A stretch of 64,000 bases of DNA, taken from positions 248,001 to 312,000 of the forward strand of contig QJNS01000021.1 in assembly GCA_004154925.1 (NCBI GenBank), read 5' to 3'. Under the pieces are notes generated by a model. The model saw nothing but the letters and a program-made list of their open reading frames with translations. It was not told the DNA's origin and searched no databases. Each line of letters starts with the position of its first letter. Position 1 is the stretch's first letter. The stretch is from Monosporascus cannonballus. Taxonomy: Eukaryota; Ascomycota; Sordariomycetes; Xylariales. The position numbers and the translations under genes are program-made. Positions 24,501 through 34,612 of the stretch are shown in pieces.

Positions 24501-24803
24501 CTTTTCTTCGGGTGACATTCGCTTTAGCCATGACTTATGTCTACGTAGCGGCCACACGTATGCGAGGGAGAGACGGGGGATCTGACGCGGCGCCTGGTTT
24601 GTTCGTGTACTCAGGACCGGGTCGTGGCTGCTGATTCGGCACGCGCTGGGGATATCCCGTGGCCTGGTCACTCATTCCCTACATAATAACCTATGATGCC
24701 CTGTCGACTGATGCAAAGAGTAGATACAAATGGTATACCCTATCAGTTTACACGCCCATTAACCGTGATATCCAAAAACGCCTGAGCGGGGAGTCCCCCA
24801 AGG
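21587..24803. other. 3.2-kb intergenic region, no gene recognised
   Basis: Normal base composition but no reading frame with a recognisable motif or consistent splice pattern. Frames of 60-123 codons occur on both strands (for example 22857-23171, 23553-23906 and 24005-24376). They look random: no signal peptide, no domain, unremarkable start context. It separates the convergent transporter and regulator genes. A decayed gene cannot be excluded. Confidence 0.45.
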
Positions 24804-27196
24804 TCATTGATACATATTGCCCATGCTATTCATGCTGTGGCTCATATCATGGGCTACGCCGGGCCATATTGCGTACTGGCCAATATCGCCTGGTGGTTGG
24901 TTCGGGTACCCCCCAACGAGGGCATTCGCAGAGTGGTCCAGGTTGAGCTCAAAAGGGGGCGCCGGGGAATTCCCTGTCATGGTATTTGGAGTCATGGTAT
25001 TGCTTGTCATATCACTTCCCGTCATTGTGTTTATCATGAAGGAGAAATCAGCACTCAAACCGGGGCCGACCTGGTCTTGAAAACTTGCAAATCCAGCTTG
25101 AACATGCGAGTCCAGACAGACCGGATTGCGCGGCCCGTGGTTGCCTTGAGCGATAAGAGAGAGGACAGCCGTCTTGATACGCTCAAAGACGTCACGGTAC
25201 TTCTTCGCTGAGGGGTAACGCTCGGTCATGATATATAGCAGAAGCTGGCAGTGCGTCAGGGATTCTTCGGTGTTAATATGATTTAAAGGCGCCAGCCAAG
25301 CACAGTAGATCAGATTCAAGCCTATATGCGATTAGCCTTGGGCGACTCAAGCGACCGTCCGGAGTGCGTACCTGCGAGGAAGACGGATTGAATCGATAAG
25401 GCTGAGAAACCGACGGGGAAAACGTGGTACAGCCGCCGATAGTCAGATAGGACGCCAGCACAAGCATCAGCGCAGAGCTTCAAGTAATGCGGCTTGACTG
25501 GTTGCTCAGCTAGCTTGGGATACAAGAGGTAACGGACGCATCGGTGATAATGAATGGTATAGAGCTCGAGCCCTTCATAAGCAGCACCCGGCCTATGAAC
25601 ATAATTTCTCGCTTCGTACGGAATCGTCTCCCTCCAGTCGGTGAGTCGAGTAAGGAATGCATTGACAGCATCGTCGGGGACACTTCCAGGCTGGTCGACT
25701 CTGTAGACGATATGTTGGATTTCGGATTCGATCCTCTTAAGACGCGTTCGGTGAATAAAAGATGTTAATGAGTTTGCTGGGCTCGCTGGGACACTGGAGA
25801 CGTTTGCCGAAGCACGTCGAACGACCTCATCATCGACAGTCTCTTCGGGGATGTCGAAAGGTAGTTCTGCATCGATATCATGGTCGGAGATGCCCGGCGG
25901 CCTCCCAATGGCGAAAGATACATCCCGGTCCATGAAGTAAGTCGTCCAGAAACGGCGCTTATTCATCTCACCTGCCATAGTGAGATTAGGCCTCCTCGGG
26001 CGCCGGTGCAGGCCCAGCTCGATACAGAGCCTCACGGCAGCTCCGACATACGTCCAAGCACCAGGGTCTCTAGGCGCCCTCGTGCAATACAGAGCCATGA
26101 GCACTAGATAATCAATAGTTCGGGAGTCCCGGAAGCTCAGGATTGTATCCATCTCGTCAAATGCTATGTCGTAATGCTGGTCGCTGAAAAAATGACCCAT
26201 CTCTCCAGCGGATTCTAGCCAGCGACCGCTAATGGCATAGACGATATGCAGAATTGTCTTATCGTACTCGTTGAGGTTTTCGCGGTTGTTATGTAAACTC
26301 ACAAGTCGTGCCGAGTGCAAGATAGGGTACCTCGTGTGAATATGTCGGAACCAGCCGTGCAGGAGTTTCTCAGCAATGCTGGGAGTAAGAAGCTGGACAC
26401 CGATCATTTCCCCCGCGTTGGTCGAATACACAGATTTAGGGGCGGGGTCACTCTGCTCTTCGAGCTGCTCGTCTTTGACGATTGGATGGGACGCCCTCTC
26501 GCTATTGACGACAGAATTCAGCACCCGGCCTATCGTTATATTCGACGAACCCCCCACATAATGCCCCGACGCAGACAGTGACAGGTCTCTCACGGCGATG
26601 AGAATGTCATTCGTATCGTCGTCGGAGGACTGCTGCGTCGACGACTGACCGCGTTGAACAGAGGTGACATCCTGCTGGGACGATGGTCTCGTCTGGGCTC
26701 CTTGACTCAGGAGCCGGAGCTGATCATTACCGGCTATCGGATGTCCGAGAGAGGCAAGATAAGACTCAAGCTCGGCAACACGTTGTTCGAGGATTTTGAT
26801 ATAGAGTTTCTTCTCGCCAGCTGCCGGGACGAGTGGTACGACATATACTAGATAGTTCTTAGCTCATGATTGAGAGTAACATCAGAAACGATGCTCCAGG
26901 ACTTACTACACTTCAACGACAGACGCGCACATGAAGCGCAAGCCGGCCGTTGGCCATCACACTGGGAGGAGCGGGAAGGTCAGCCACTATATCCGGCCAG
27001 TAAAGCGTCCAGAGGCCATGAGACGGAACAATACTTTCTGCTTCCTTGTCTTGCAGCGCTGACAGGCCAGGGCAACTCGGTCCCGTTTTCCAGTCTTGCG
27101 CTGTGAAGGCGGCTGGCCGGAGGGTGAAGCGCCCGATAGCATGCCGTGGCTAGCTACGGTCTCCGGCGACGAGCCGGTGCCCTCCAGGTTGGACAT
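24804..27196 (-). CDS. Zn2Cys6 fungal transcription factor (736 aa)
   Basis: A nuclear sequence-specific regulator with an N-terminal binuclear zinc cluster and a central fungal-specific transcription factor domain. Four exons are predicted: 27196-27035, 26961-26907, 26847-25372 and 25321-24804, with introns of 73, 59 and 50 nt. The first splice is essential: it joins CQRCKTRKQK to CDGQRPACASCARLSLKC and so completes the C-x2-C-x6-C-x6-C-x2-C-x6-C cluster. A basic stretch (RKTGKRDR) precedes it, and a linker with heptad-like LEQRVAELESYLASL follows. The central domain shows GWFRHIHTRYPILH, WTYVGAAVRLCIELGLHR and RRFWTTYFMDRDVSFAIGRP, family hallmarks. The C-terminus has Thr/Met-rich repeats (NTMTGSDMTSNTMTPNTMTG). 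Start: the first ATG in frame, 27196; upstream on the coding strand is a long pyrimidine tract, common before fungal starts. It lies divergent to the FAD monooxygenase 2.2 kb away, so it could be the pathway regulator of a former cluster. Confidence 0.92.
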
Positions 27197-29402
27197 GCCA
27201 GGCCCGGCGATAGGAGCTGGGTTCAAAAAAAAAAAAGAGAAAAGAGAAAAGACGGCACGTAAACGAGGCAGTACGGCACAGCACAGGGATTCTAGGCCTT
27301 AGCCATGCAGCTCAACACCAACCGAGGAGAGAGCGCGCGTATGCTGTAGCGCCGGACGCGACTGACGCCAAGTGGATATCTGCGGGATGCCGGTGACATA
27401 CAAATGGGCACTACCTGTACTGGGCGCCGGAAATCGAAATAGTATGTCGCTAGATAGCCCAGCGAATACTGTAAATCCAAGAGAAACGCGATTATCTCAT
27501 CAAGAACTAGAGGGACTAAGGTCAGGGCGGGACAAGAGAGCCGAAAAGTAGGTCGTGGGTGAGGCGGGGAACCTGTGACCTGAGAGAGCGAATGGCCGAA
27601 ACACCCGTGTCATCCCTGCAAATGGCGATCATGCAATCCCACAAGGACCTGAAGCCAAGTCATGCGGGTAAGCCTCAATTTCACCGAGCGGCCAAGCAGT
27701 GAAGTTGTTAGCTCGAGAATCTAAGTTGAGATATAGGACAATGCGTATTACTAAGCACGCCAGTGAAGGCTGTAAGTGTTTGATGCTGGTTAATTTAACG
27801 GGAACTTAAGGAAATATCGATATTATGATAAGAAAGCTGTGACTTCGTGCAATTATTTGCGCCGGGGAACGGGGTCAAGAGAGACTGACGGTCAGAGAGG
27901 GATTTACCAAGCAACTGACGTGTACCTACAGTATCAAGTTAGCACGACTTTAGCGCTCTTCAACCCTTTACCTAAGGAAAGTGATTGTTGGGGAGGGCAA
28001 ACCTCGAGGCCCGTTTGATACATACATATTCTAATAACGTATCTTATGCATATATGAGAGGTAACGTAGGTTTTCCCGAGCTTCATGTTATTCCAGTCCA
28101 GTCCCAGCCACCAGGGAGCCAAATCAGGGTGAGGGTACCCGGTAAAGGGCACGGGAATGGAGTGGACTCCGTGGTTTTCGTACTCAGCGAATTCTCCCTC
28201 ATCCGCAGGTGACGTTAGCACATTCAACAAGGGTTGTCGACGCGTCTGAGGTCCCAGCATAACTTCATATGGCACGCATTCTGTTCTATTGCCGGCGCTT
28301 TCCGTCATTTCGTTCACTAATAGACCGAACGGAGCCCATTTCAGTCCCTTCCGACTTGCAAGACAAACTCCGAGGTCCACAGCGGTAGGGCTCACCTTAT
28401 GTACTTGTACAGCAGGTACCATCCACTCCCCAAAATAGACCTAAAAAAAGAATACATCCAACTCCACAGTGTGGCTAGTTAAAGTGAAACTGTGCCTTTT
28501 TTTCCGGGAAGGGCGTCTGCCTCTGCTGGTGTAAACAACGCCAATTCGATTTTAATGCGGATTTCTACGTCACCCGAAGAAAATCCGCCGGTGGCACAGG
28601 ACGAGTGAACCAAACAGACGGGACGTCAGTGGTTTAAATCTTTGGATATCTTGCCACTGTCGACGGTTAGAGATGCACGACGAGGTTGCCGTATTCTCAA
28701 TTCAGAATCCATCTGTCTCTACATGGTAAGTGTTTCGCCGCTTTCAACACCTTAGTGGGACGCGGCACCCCCAGCAGTCTGCACCAGATCCGAGGCCGCA
28801 GTGTAACTGCACATCATCGGTTCGTCCTTTTCGACTGCTACGGTGTTACATGCCGAAGGCGCTTGGCTCTGCCGGCAGGCCGAATCTGGACAGCTCGCGC
28901 GAGATATACCTTTTCTATTAGTGGTTCAATCCCCTCATCGGGAGGACATCCCGCTAGTGGTGGCGACTAACTCACTTTCTGCTCCGCTATGTCATGCACA
29001 TATGTCTCGCCTATCATAGCTGTGCTCCATGATGCTGCCGCCGGAACCTGCAGAGCCTCTGCGGATCCCGATATTGCTGGTTGTCACCTTTGGAACATTA
29101 GCATCCTTAATTGGGCATATAGTTTCGGTTTTCCCTTGTAAGAATCAGTGATTGAGTGGAAGCAGACATTCGCAAAAGGGCATATACGTCGTCCATTCTA
29201 TTTCACCCTCATTGGAGATGGCAGTTGTGCTCCCCCTCCCTTTTGTATCATCTCAGGATATATAGGGGATACTTTGATCCCACACTATGGTCTTAGTGTT
29301 TATCCCATTCTACCTCTATCTGTTCTATCAAACCCTGGTTCTTTGTTTCACGGAATTTGAACCAAACCCACAAACCGTCGGAGGAGAGAGGTTATCATAG
29401 CC
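27197..29402. promoter_or_regulatory. Divergent region between regulator and monooxygenase genes
   Basis: This 2.2-kb interval contains the promoters of the Zn2Cys6 regulator (minus) and the monooxygenase (plus). At about 27225-27252 a purine run on the plus strand is a CT-rich tract just upstream of the regulator start. The only frame of note inside is 27934-28422 on the minus strand (separate entry). I see no operator I can name. Confidence 0.5.
27934..28422 (-). CDS. Unrecognised open frame (162 codons), possibly part of a decayed gene
   Basis: The frame begins with ATG at 28422 and runs 162 codons. Its first 120 residues have a protein-like composition (VNEMTESAGNRTECVPYEV, HSIPVPFTGYPHPDLAPWW); after about residue 115 it degenerates into low-probability sequence. 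Directly upstream on the coding strand is a T-rich stretch ending in TTTTAG that could be an intron acceptor, followed by in-frame VYFGEW, so the start may be an internal exon. I recognise no family. It could be one exon of an unpredicted gene, a fragment of a lost cluster member, or chance. Confidence 0.25.
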   Translation of the reverse strand: MVPAVQVHKVSPTAVDLGVCLASRKGLKWAPFGLLVNEMTESAGNRTECVPYEVMLGPQTRRQPLLNVLTSPADEGEFAEYENHGVHSIPVPFTGYPHPDLAPWWLGLDWNNMKLGKTYVTSHICIRYVIRICMYQTGLEVCPPQQSLSLGKGLKSAKVVLT

Positions 29403-30671
29403 ATGACAGATGCTGAATGGAGGCCGGCTATTGCCATTCTTGGCGCCGGCATTGGAGGGTTAGCGGTTGCTATCGGCCTGATGAAACGTGGGGTTCCCGT
29501 CACCATATTCGAGGCAGAAAAGTCATATTCACCGCTGGGCGCTGGGATCGGCCTCGGCCCCAACTCCCTGAATGCAATGGATCTTCTCGATTCGCGGTTC
29601 CGAGCAGAGTACGACACGGTCAAGACGGGAAACGAGAAGCCGGAATTCCTGCATTGCATATTCGACGCCTTGTACGCCGAAGAAGGCTTCGGCGAGAGGC
29701 GAGGTTGGACCCGTGGCATCATCGGCGCCCCCTACTTCACACGAAGCAGCGCCCATCGCAGAGAGCTGCTCCAGATCATGGAGCGCTTCATCCCGGATGA
29801 GACGATAAAATTCGGGAAGCGCGCGAGGAACATATACCAGGAACAAGGCAGAGTCTCGATTGAATTCCACGATGGAGATAAAAGGACATTCGACGCGGTA
29901 GTCGGCTGTGACGGTGTTAAAGGCTTGTCAAGGCAAGCGGTGCTCGGCGATGTCGCTCCTGAACACGTACCTCCGGCATACTGTGGCATCTACAGCTATC
30001 GGGGCATAATACCTATGGATGAAGCGAAGAAGATACTTGGAAGGCACGCGGGAGATGCGAAATGGTTTATGGCGAAGGGCAAGGGGGCGGTACTGTATCC
30101 GATCACGAAAGGAAAGGAAGCGAACTTTATCTTCTTTATCGTCGACAACCACGGTCGCGCACACGGAAATATTACGGAACGATGTACGAAAGAAGAAATG
30201 CTCGAAGATTTGAAGGGATTCGACTCTAGATTATTGCGGCTCCTTGACCATGCCCGACCCCTGAGATGGCCGATAATGCATCATCTGGAGACGCCCACAT
30301 ACGTTAGAGGCAGGGTCTGCCTGTTAGGAGATGTCGCCCACGCGTCTAGTCCCCACCAGGCGGCAGGAGCAGGGCAGGCGCTGGAGGACGCTGCCATCCT
30401 CTCCCATCTACTCACTTTGGTCAAGAGTCCGGATCAAATAGAGGCCGCTCTTCAGGTCTACGACGCGGCCAGACGGCCGCGCGCGCAGAAGGTGGTGCAG
30501 ACGAGCTACGAAGCCGGTGTCATGTACATGTGGTCAAACCCCGAAATCGGAGACGATATGAACAAAATCATGGAAAATGCCAACCAGAGACTACACTGGA
30601 TATGGCAACACGACCTGAAAACGGACATCAAGGATGCAGAAGACAGGTTTTTGAAGTCCGTCCCAGAATAA
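29403..30671 (+). CDS. FAD-dependent monooxygenase, salicylate-hydroxylase-like
   Basis: A single-exon gene of 422 codons. It is a group A flavoprotein monooxygenase of the salicylate hydroxylase type, which uses NAD(P)H and O2 to hydroxylate aromatic or polyketide substrates. The three family motifs are present and intact: the Rossmann GxGxxG in AILGAGIGGLAVAIGL (about residues 10-25), the DG motif in AVVGCDGVKGLSR (about 165-177), and the GD motif in CLLGDVAHASSPHQAAG (about 302-318). No signal peptide or membrane segment is visible, so it should be soluble. Length is normal for the family. It sits tail to tail with the PKS fragment (441 bp between stop codons) and divergent to the Zn2Cys6 gene, so a role as a tailoring enzyme of a polyketide pathway is a reasonable inference. 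The substrate cannot be predicted. Confidence 0.9.
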   Translation: MTDAEWRPAIAILGAGIGGLAVAIGLMKRGVPVTIFEAEKSYSPLGAGIGLGPNSLNAMDLLDSRFRAEYDTVKTGNEKPEFLHCIFDALYAEEGFGERRGWTRGIIGAPYFTRSSAHRRELLQIMERFIPDETIKFGKRARNIYQEQGRVSIEFHDGDKRTFDAVVGCDGVKGLSRQAVLGDVAPEHVPPAYCGIYSYRGIIPMDEAKKILGRHAGDAKWFMAKGKGAVLYPITKGKEANFIFFIVDNHGRAHGNITERCTKEEMLEDLKGFDSRLLRLLDHARPLRWPIMHHLETPTYVRGRVCLLGDVAHASSPHQAAGAGQALEDAAILSHLLTLVKSPDQIEAALQVYDAARRPRAQKVVQTSYEAGVMYMWSNPEIGDDMNKIMENANQRLHWIWQHDLKTDIKDAEDRFLKSVPE

Positions 30672-31112
30672 CTGACTAATACGCACTTTTTTCCCTGCTC
30701 GGGTCTCGAGTCGATGTCCCTAGACGTCGCAAGGTAGAGAACGCATCCAATGGTTAGTGGAGTAACGGTAAACGGTGCATCCGCCGGAGGGCCACCAGGC
30801 GTTAGTCGCAATAATTTTCTAGGCGTGGGTCCTAGTTTTTGTTGGTTAATGCAAACTGAACCAATGAAATCCCTCAAATAAAACTCCTATTTCCTCATTG
30901 AAGTAACTCCGTGAGAGGTGGCTTCAGAAATTGTTGCGACAAACACCTTGTCTTCTTCCGGGATATTGCGCCCTTACCCCCCATTCTCCGTTCTGTAGTG
31001 GGGCCGGACGACCCTTTCTTTCAAACGGAGCCATCGAGAACCCAGAACACCTGCTTGTAGTACAGTACTTCCAGATGATACCGTACCCAATCTTATTAGT
31101 TTTCCGAGCCGA
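30672..31112. other. Convergent 3' region
   Basis: A 441-bp interval between the stop codons of the monooxygenase and of the PKS fragment. It must hold both 3' ends; nothing else is visible. Confidence 0.6.
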
Positions 31113-31640
31113 TCAACTTGAAATGTTGGTTTTGCTTGCCACCAGATTGCCTATAGCCGAAATGGACGTTTCCCTCATGATATCAAATACAGCAACGTTG
31201 GCCCGAAAAGTTGTACCAATCCAATTGCGCAACTCAACGGCCATGGGTGAGTCGATCCCGTAGTCTGAAAGACGCCGTTCAATGTCTGTTTCCTCGGGCG
31301 ACATGGTTAGAGCACGACCCAGTTTGGCCGACAGTCCCCGGATGACGACTTCCGCACGCTCTTTTGAGGTTGAGGCCTGTCTAATCAATGCGGCAGAATC
31401 ATCTTGGCCCTTCTGGCCTGCAACGCCACCTGGTGGCAGTAGTTCTATGCGTTATCTGTGCGAAAACCCGCAAATAAGGGCCGCTGCAATGTTAGAGGAG
31501 GTGTGTCACCACGGGCGAGAAAGTTCGCGGGAGTGTTTGCTCTTTATCAAGGTGATGTAGGGGTATGCAGGGTCACAGGAGACGCCCAATAGACCTAGAA
31601 GCTCGTCTTCTTCGATGGTGACCACGTCCCTTTAGAGGGA
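31113..31640 (-). pseudogene. 3' fragment of a highly reducing polyketide synthase (linker and ACP)
   Basis: The downstream part (31388-31113) encodes an acyl carrier protein domain ending a large enzyme: ERRLSDYGIDSPMAVELRNW carries the phosphopantetheine serine at codon 31250-31248, followed by the FDIM and ISAIGNLV helices and a stop. This is the standard C-terminus of a fungal reducing PKS. Upstream on the same strand, in other frames and separated by stop codons, come VVTIEEDELLGLLGVSCDP and LQRPLFAGFRTDNA, which resemble the segment between the ketoreductase and ACP of such enzymes. At least one frameshift and stops break the frame. Everything further upstream (about 2000 residues in an intact PKS) is missing; the sequence passes into retrotransposon LTR at 31735. 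It is a truncated, non-functional remnant of a once clustered gene. Confidence 0.75.
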
Positions 31641-31734
31641 AAGAAGATGACCATATAAGATGACCCCCCCATCCGCGCTCCACCCCCCTCAACGCGTCAG
31701 CGTTTTCCCATACAAAATCGCCAAAATCGCTATA
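31641..31734. other. Junction between PKS fragment and LTR block
   Basis: A short C-rich segment between the last PKS-like residues and the LTR start TGTGACGG. I cannot assign it to either side. Confidence 0.4.
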
Positions 31735-32050
31735 TGTGACGGCTAGGGGGTTTAACCAACTATTAAACCTTAGTCGTGCGGGTTTATGTTGGCAGGAGTA
31801 TCGTGGGAAACTGAGCAATAGATACAATAACGTATTACGTCTCGTAATACCAAGGGTGCCTTGGGTAACGATGTTGTATTGCAAGCTGAAGCTATTTAGA
31901 CTATGGAAGTAATAAACGTATTATACTTGGTTTTTCCGACCTTGCCGGGCCTGGCTTTATGGGCTTTACGATAGATCCTGTCGAGCCATCACGTAATTCG
32001 ACCTACAAAACGTAGTTATTTTTTTGTTACGACCGTTTCCCCAGGCCGCA
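31735..32050. repeat. Truncated chromovirus LTR (G)
   Basis: It begins TGTGACGGCTAG, the terminus shared by all LTRs of this family in the window, and follows the same body (GGTTTAACCAACTATTAAACC, then CGTAATACCAAGGGTGCC). It stops at 32050, where the next LTR begins. It is only lightly mutated. Its right end and partner LTR are not found, so it is a truncated or interrupted copy marking the left border of the retrotransposon pile. Confidence 0.8.
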
Positions 32051-32425
32051 TATGACGGCTAGGCGGTTTAACCAATTATTAAACCTTAGTCGTACGGGCT
32101 TATGTTGGCAGGAGTATCGTGGGAATCTAAGCAATGGATACAGTAACGTATCACGTCTCGTAATACTAAGGGTGCCTTGGGTAACGAATTGTTATTGCAA
32201 GCTGGTGCTATCTAAATTATGGAAATAATGAACGTATATATCTTGACCCGGCTCACTGGCTCACCACCAGTAAGTTGGTAATCTGGCTCACTGGCTCACC
32301 ACCAGTAAATTAATGATCCATCACGTAACCTGCCCCACCGCGCGCTTATGGTTGGGTCGTGGCAGACCGTTTCTGGAGACCGTGGCTCGTTGGGTCATGA
32401 CACCGCAACTTATTAAGTTATAACA
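32051..32425. repeat. 3' LTR of chromovirus F
   Basis: A 375-bp LTR abutting LTR G and beginning TATGACGG, the RIP-altered form of TGTGACGG. Compared with LTR G it has an extra GC-rich segment containing a direct repeat of about 24 bp (GGCTCACTGGCTCACCACCA units near 32250 and 32284). It ends in TTATAACA. The F internal region follows at once, in the order seen in element A next to its 3' LTR. Confidence 0.75.
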
Positions 32426-32499
32426 TAATTCTCTTTTTCTATAATTTTCGTCCCGAAAATTTCTTTTTTCCTTTTTTTTGTAAATCCTTTTTTGTTATT

Positions 32500-32939
32500 A
32501 TATCGGGTCGTATTAAAAAACCGATTAATAAAAAAAAGAAAAAAAAGAAATAATTTACTTAAACTTATTACTTTTTAAATTATGGATATACTTATATGTT
32601 TGTATTATATTTGTTATACGTTAATATTTTGTCATATTTTTTCGTCGGATTTCTCTGGGTATAAAGAATACGTAACGCGGAATTAAGACCTTTGTAATAT
32701 TAACGGTTTTTTCATTTTTTAGCTTAAAAAGCTTATTTCCAACTACCTTAACGTTAAAACGGAATTTAAAAACGCTAAAAAGGAAGCGGAATAAACGCAG
32801 GCTAAAGTTCGTCGCCTTCAAAAACCAAAAAAATTATGGGCTAATTGCGTAACATATATATGTTATCCCGCAAATTTCGGTCCTTGGAAAAGTTGGATAA
32901 GTTGGAACGTTAAAAAAAGCAGGCCGAGCTGGAGGCTAC
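32500..32939 (+). pseudogene. Antisense accessory ORF of element F, cut by element B
   Basis: Homologous to the accessory frame of element A. The start codon has become ATA (then SGRIKKPIN, as in A's LGRIKKPIN). The coiled-coil region KLDKLER...KKQAELEA ends abruptly at 32939, where the LTR of element B begins. Stops are of the TAA/TAG kind expected from RIP of glutamine codons. The remainder of element F has not been found in the window. Confidence 0.65.
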
Positions 32940-33358
32940 TGTGACGAGCTAGAGGGTTTAACCAATTATTAAACCTTAGTCGTGCGGGTTTATATTGGCA
33001 GGAGTATCGTGGGAATCTGAGCAATAGATATAGTAATCGTGTTACGTCTCGTAATACCAAGGGTGTTTTGGGTAACGATGTTGTATTGCAAGCTGAAGCT
33101 ATTTAGACTATGGAAGTAATAAACGTATATATTTTTTTATGGATCCTGTTGGATCCTTTGGATTATTCCGGATTTATACCGGATAACTGTATGGATCCCG
33201 TTAGATCTTTTGGATTATTCCGGATCCATATCGAATAACTGCATAGATCTCGTTGGATCCCTTGGATTATTCCGGATCCATGTTACGTAACCCGCTTGAG
33301 CCCTGTTTTAGTTATTAAGTGACCGTTTCCGAGACCCTTTTTTGGTTGGGTCATAATA
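32940..33358. repeat. 3' LTR of chromovirus B
   Basis: A 419-bp LTR, TGTGACGAGC ... TCATAATA. It differs from the A-type LTR by three imperfect tandem units around GGATC (for example GGATCCTGTTGGATCCTTTG), which make it the longest LTR in the window. Confidence 0.8.
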
Positions 33359-33426
33359 CGATTTCCCTTTTCTCCAAATTTTGCCCTTAAGATTTTTCTT
33401 GGTAAGTTCTTTTTTTATCTGTTATT

Positions 33427-33938
33427 ATGTTTGGCCGAGTTACTAAGAACCGCAGACGTATTAACCAAAAGGAAAAGCGCAAAATTTTAGCTTTTTTGTT
33501 TTTAATTTTAGTTTCGAAGTTATGCCTTGTATATTTTGTTTTCGTACTGGTAATTCGTATATTATGTCGGTCGGTGTGGCGCGTTACTAGCAGTACATTC
33601 TGAAAAAACGTTATTACGATAATTCCGGTATTCACTTTTTTTCCTTAAATAATATTAATAAGGAGATAAAACGTTTGCGGTTAGAAAAGTCCTCCGCTCG
33701 TCAATATTTCCGTAACATTCGTTAAGAATTGTTAATCGTATTTCGTCGTCTGGACGAGATATTATCTCGTTTGGAACGTTTTTGCATTTAACAAGATTTT
33801 TTTCGGAAAAAGGGTGTGGAAATAGTTAATCGGGGTTTCCAGTTCCTGGATAAGCTGGAAAAGCAGGAAAAGGCCGATCGCCTAGAGGCGGAACGCGAGC
33901 GTTTGGAAATCGAACTTCGTACCGCGCTTTCCGAATGA
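33427..33938 (+). pseudogene. Antisense accessory ORF of element B
   Basis: It starts with ATG and a very basic segment (TKNRRRINQKEKRK). A frame change follows, which could be an indel or an intron. The second frame then reads MPCIFCFRTGN, keeping one CxxC pair. Further tyrosines (VARY, QYILKKRYYDNSG) fall at spacings where cysteines would be expected, as TGC/TGT codons become TAC/TAT by RIP. The C-terminal half is a charged, helical, leucine-periodic segment (FLDKLEKQEKADRLEAERER, LEIELRTALSE) ending at TGA. It is antisense to the element's own pol genes, between chromodomain and 3' LTR. Confidence 0.65.
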
Positions 33939-34188
33939 TTTTATTTTTCCGATTTTATTATAAACGTAAATTAGGATGCGATTATTTCCGGTGGTTCTGT
34001 CGTTGCTGGTAAAAGTTTTTTTAACAGGCGTTAGGCGTTAATAAGGTTTTTAGGCGGTTTTTAAGTATTTTCGAAATTCGGGTGCTTTTTCCATTTAATC
34101 AGGTACTGAGTAAATCCGTTTTGTTTTCGTATGTCGAAAATTTTCTTTATTTCGTATGTTTATTCGTTTTTTATTTCCATATCGTTTT

Positions 34189-34543
34189 TGTGACGGCTAG
34201 GCGGTTTAACCATCTATTAAACCTTAAGTCGACGGGTTTATCTTGGCAGGAATATCGTAGGAATCTGAGTAATGGATATAGTAACGTGTTACGTCTCGTA
34301 ATGCCAAGGGTACTTTGGGTAACGATGTTGTAATGCAAACATTTGGTATTAATAAGTATTGCAAATTGATGTTATTTAGATTATGGAAGTAATAAATATT
34401 TTTATATTTAATTTTTTCATCTTGTTAAATCCGGCTTTAAAGGCTTTACGATCGATCCTGTCGAGCTATCACGTAATTCGACTTATATGGCTTAGTTATT
34501 GTTACGACCGTTTTCTAAGGCCGTAACCCGTTAGGTTATAATA
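34189..34543. repeat. 3' LTR of chromovirus A
   Basis: 355 bp, TGTGACGG ... TTATAATA. Beyond its right end the sequence CGATTTTCCCTTT reads, in pol sense, as a purine-rich AAAGGGAAAATCG tract, the expected polypurine tract next to a 3' LTR. Confidence 0.88.
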
Positions 34544-34612
34544 CGATTTTCCCTTTCCACAATTTTCGTCCCGAAAATTTCTTTTTTTTCTATAAGTTTC
34601 CCTCCCGCCGTT

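Noticed and set aside
22857..24634. Several frames of 70-123 codons between the transporter and regulator genes
   Set aside because: No domains, signal peptides or splice-consistent extensions, and they overlap each other on both strands as expected by chance.
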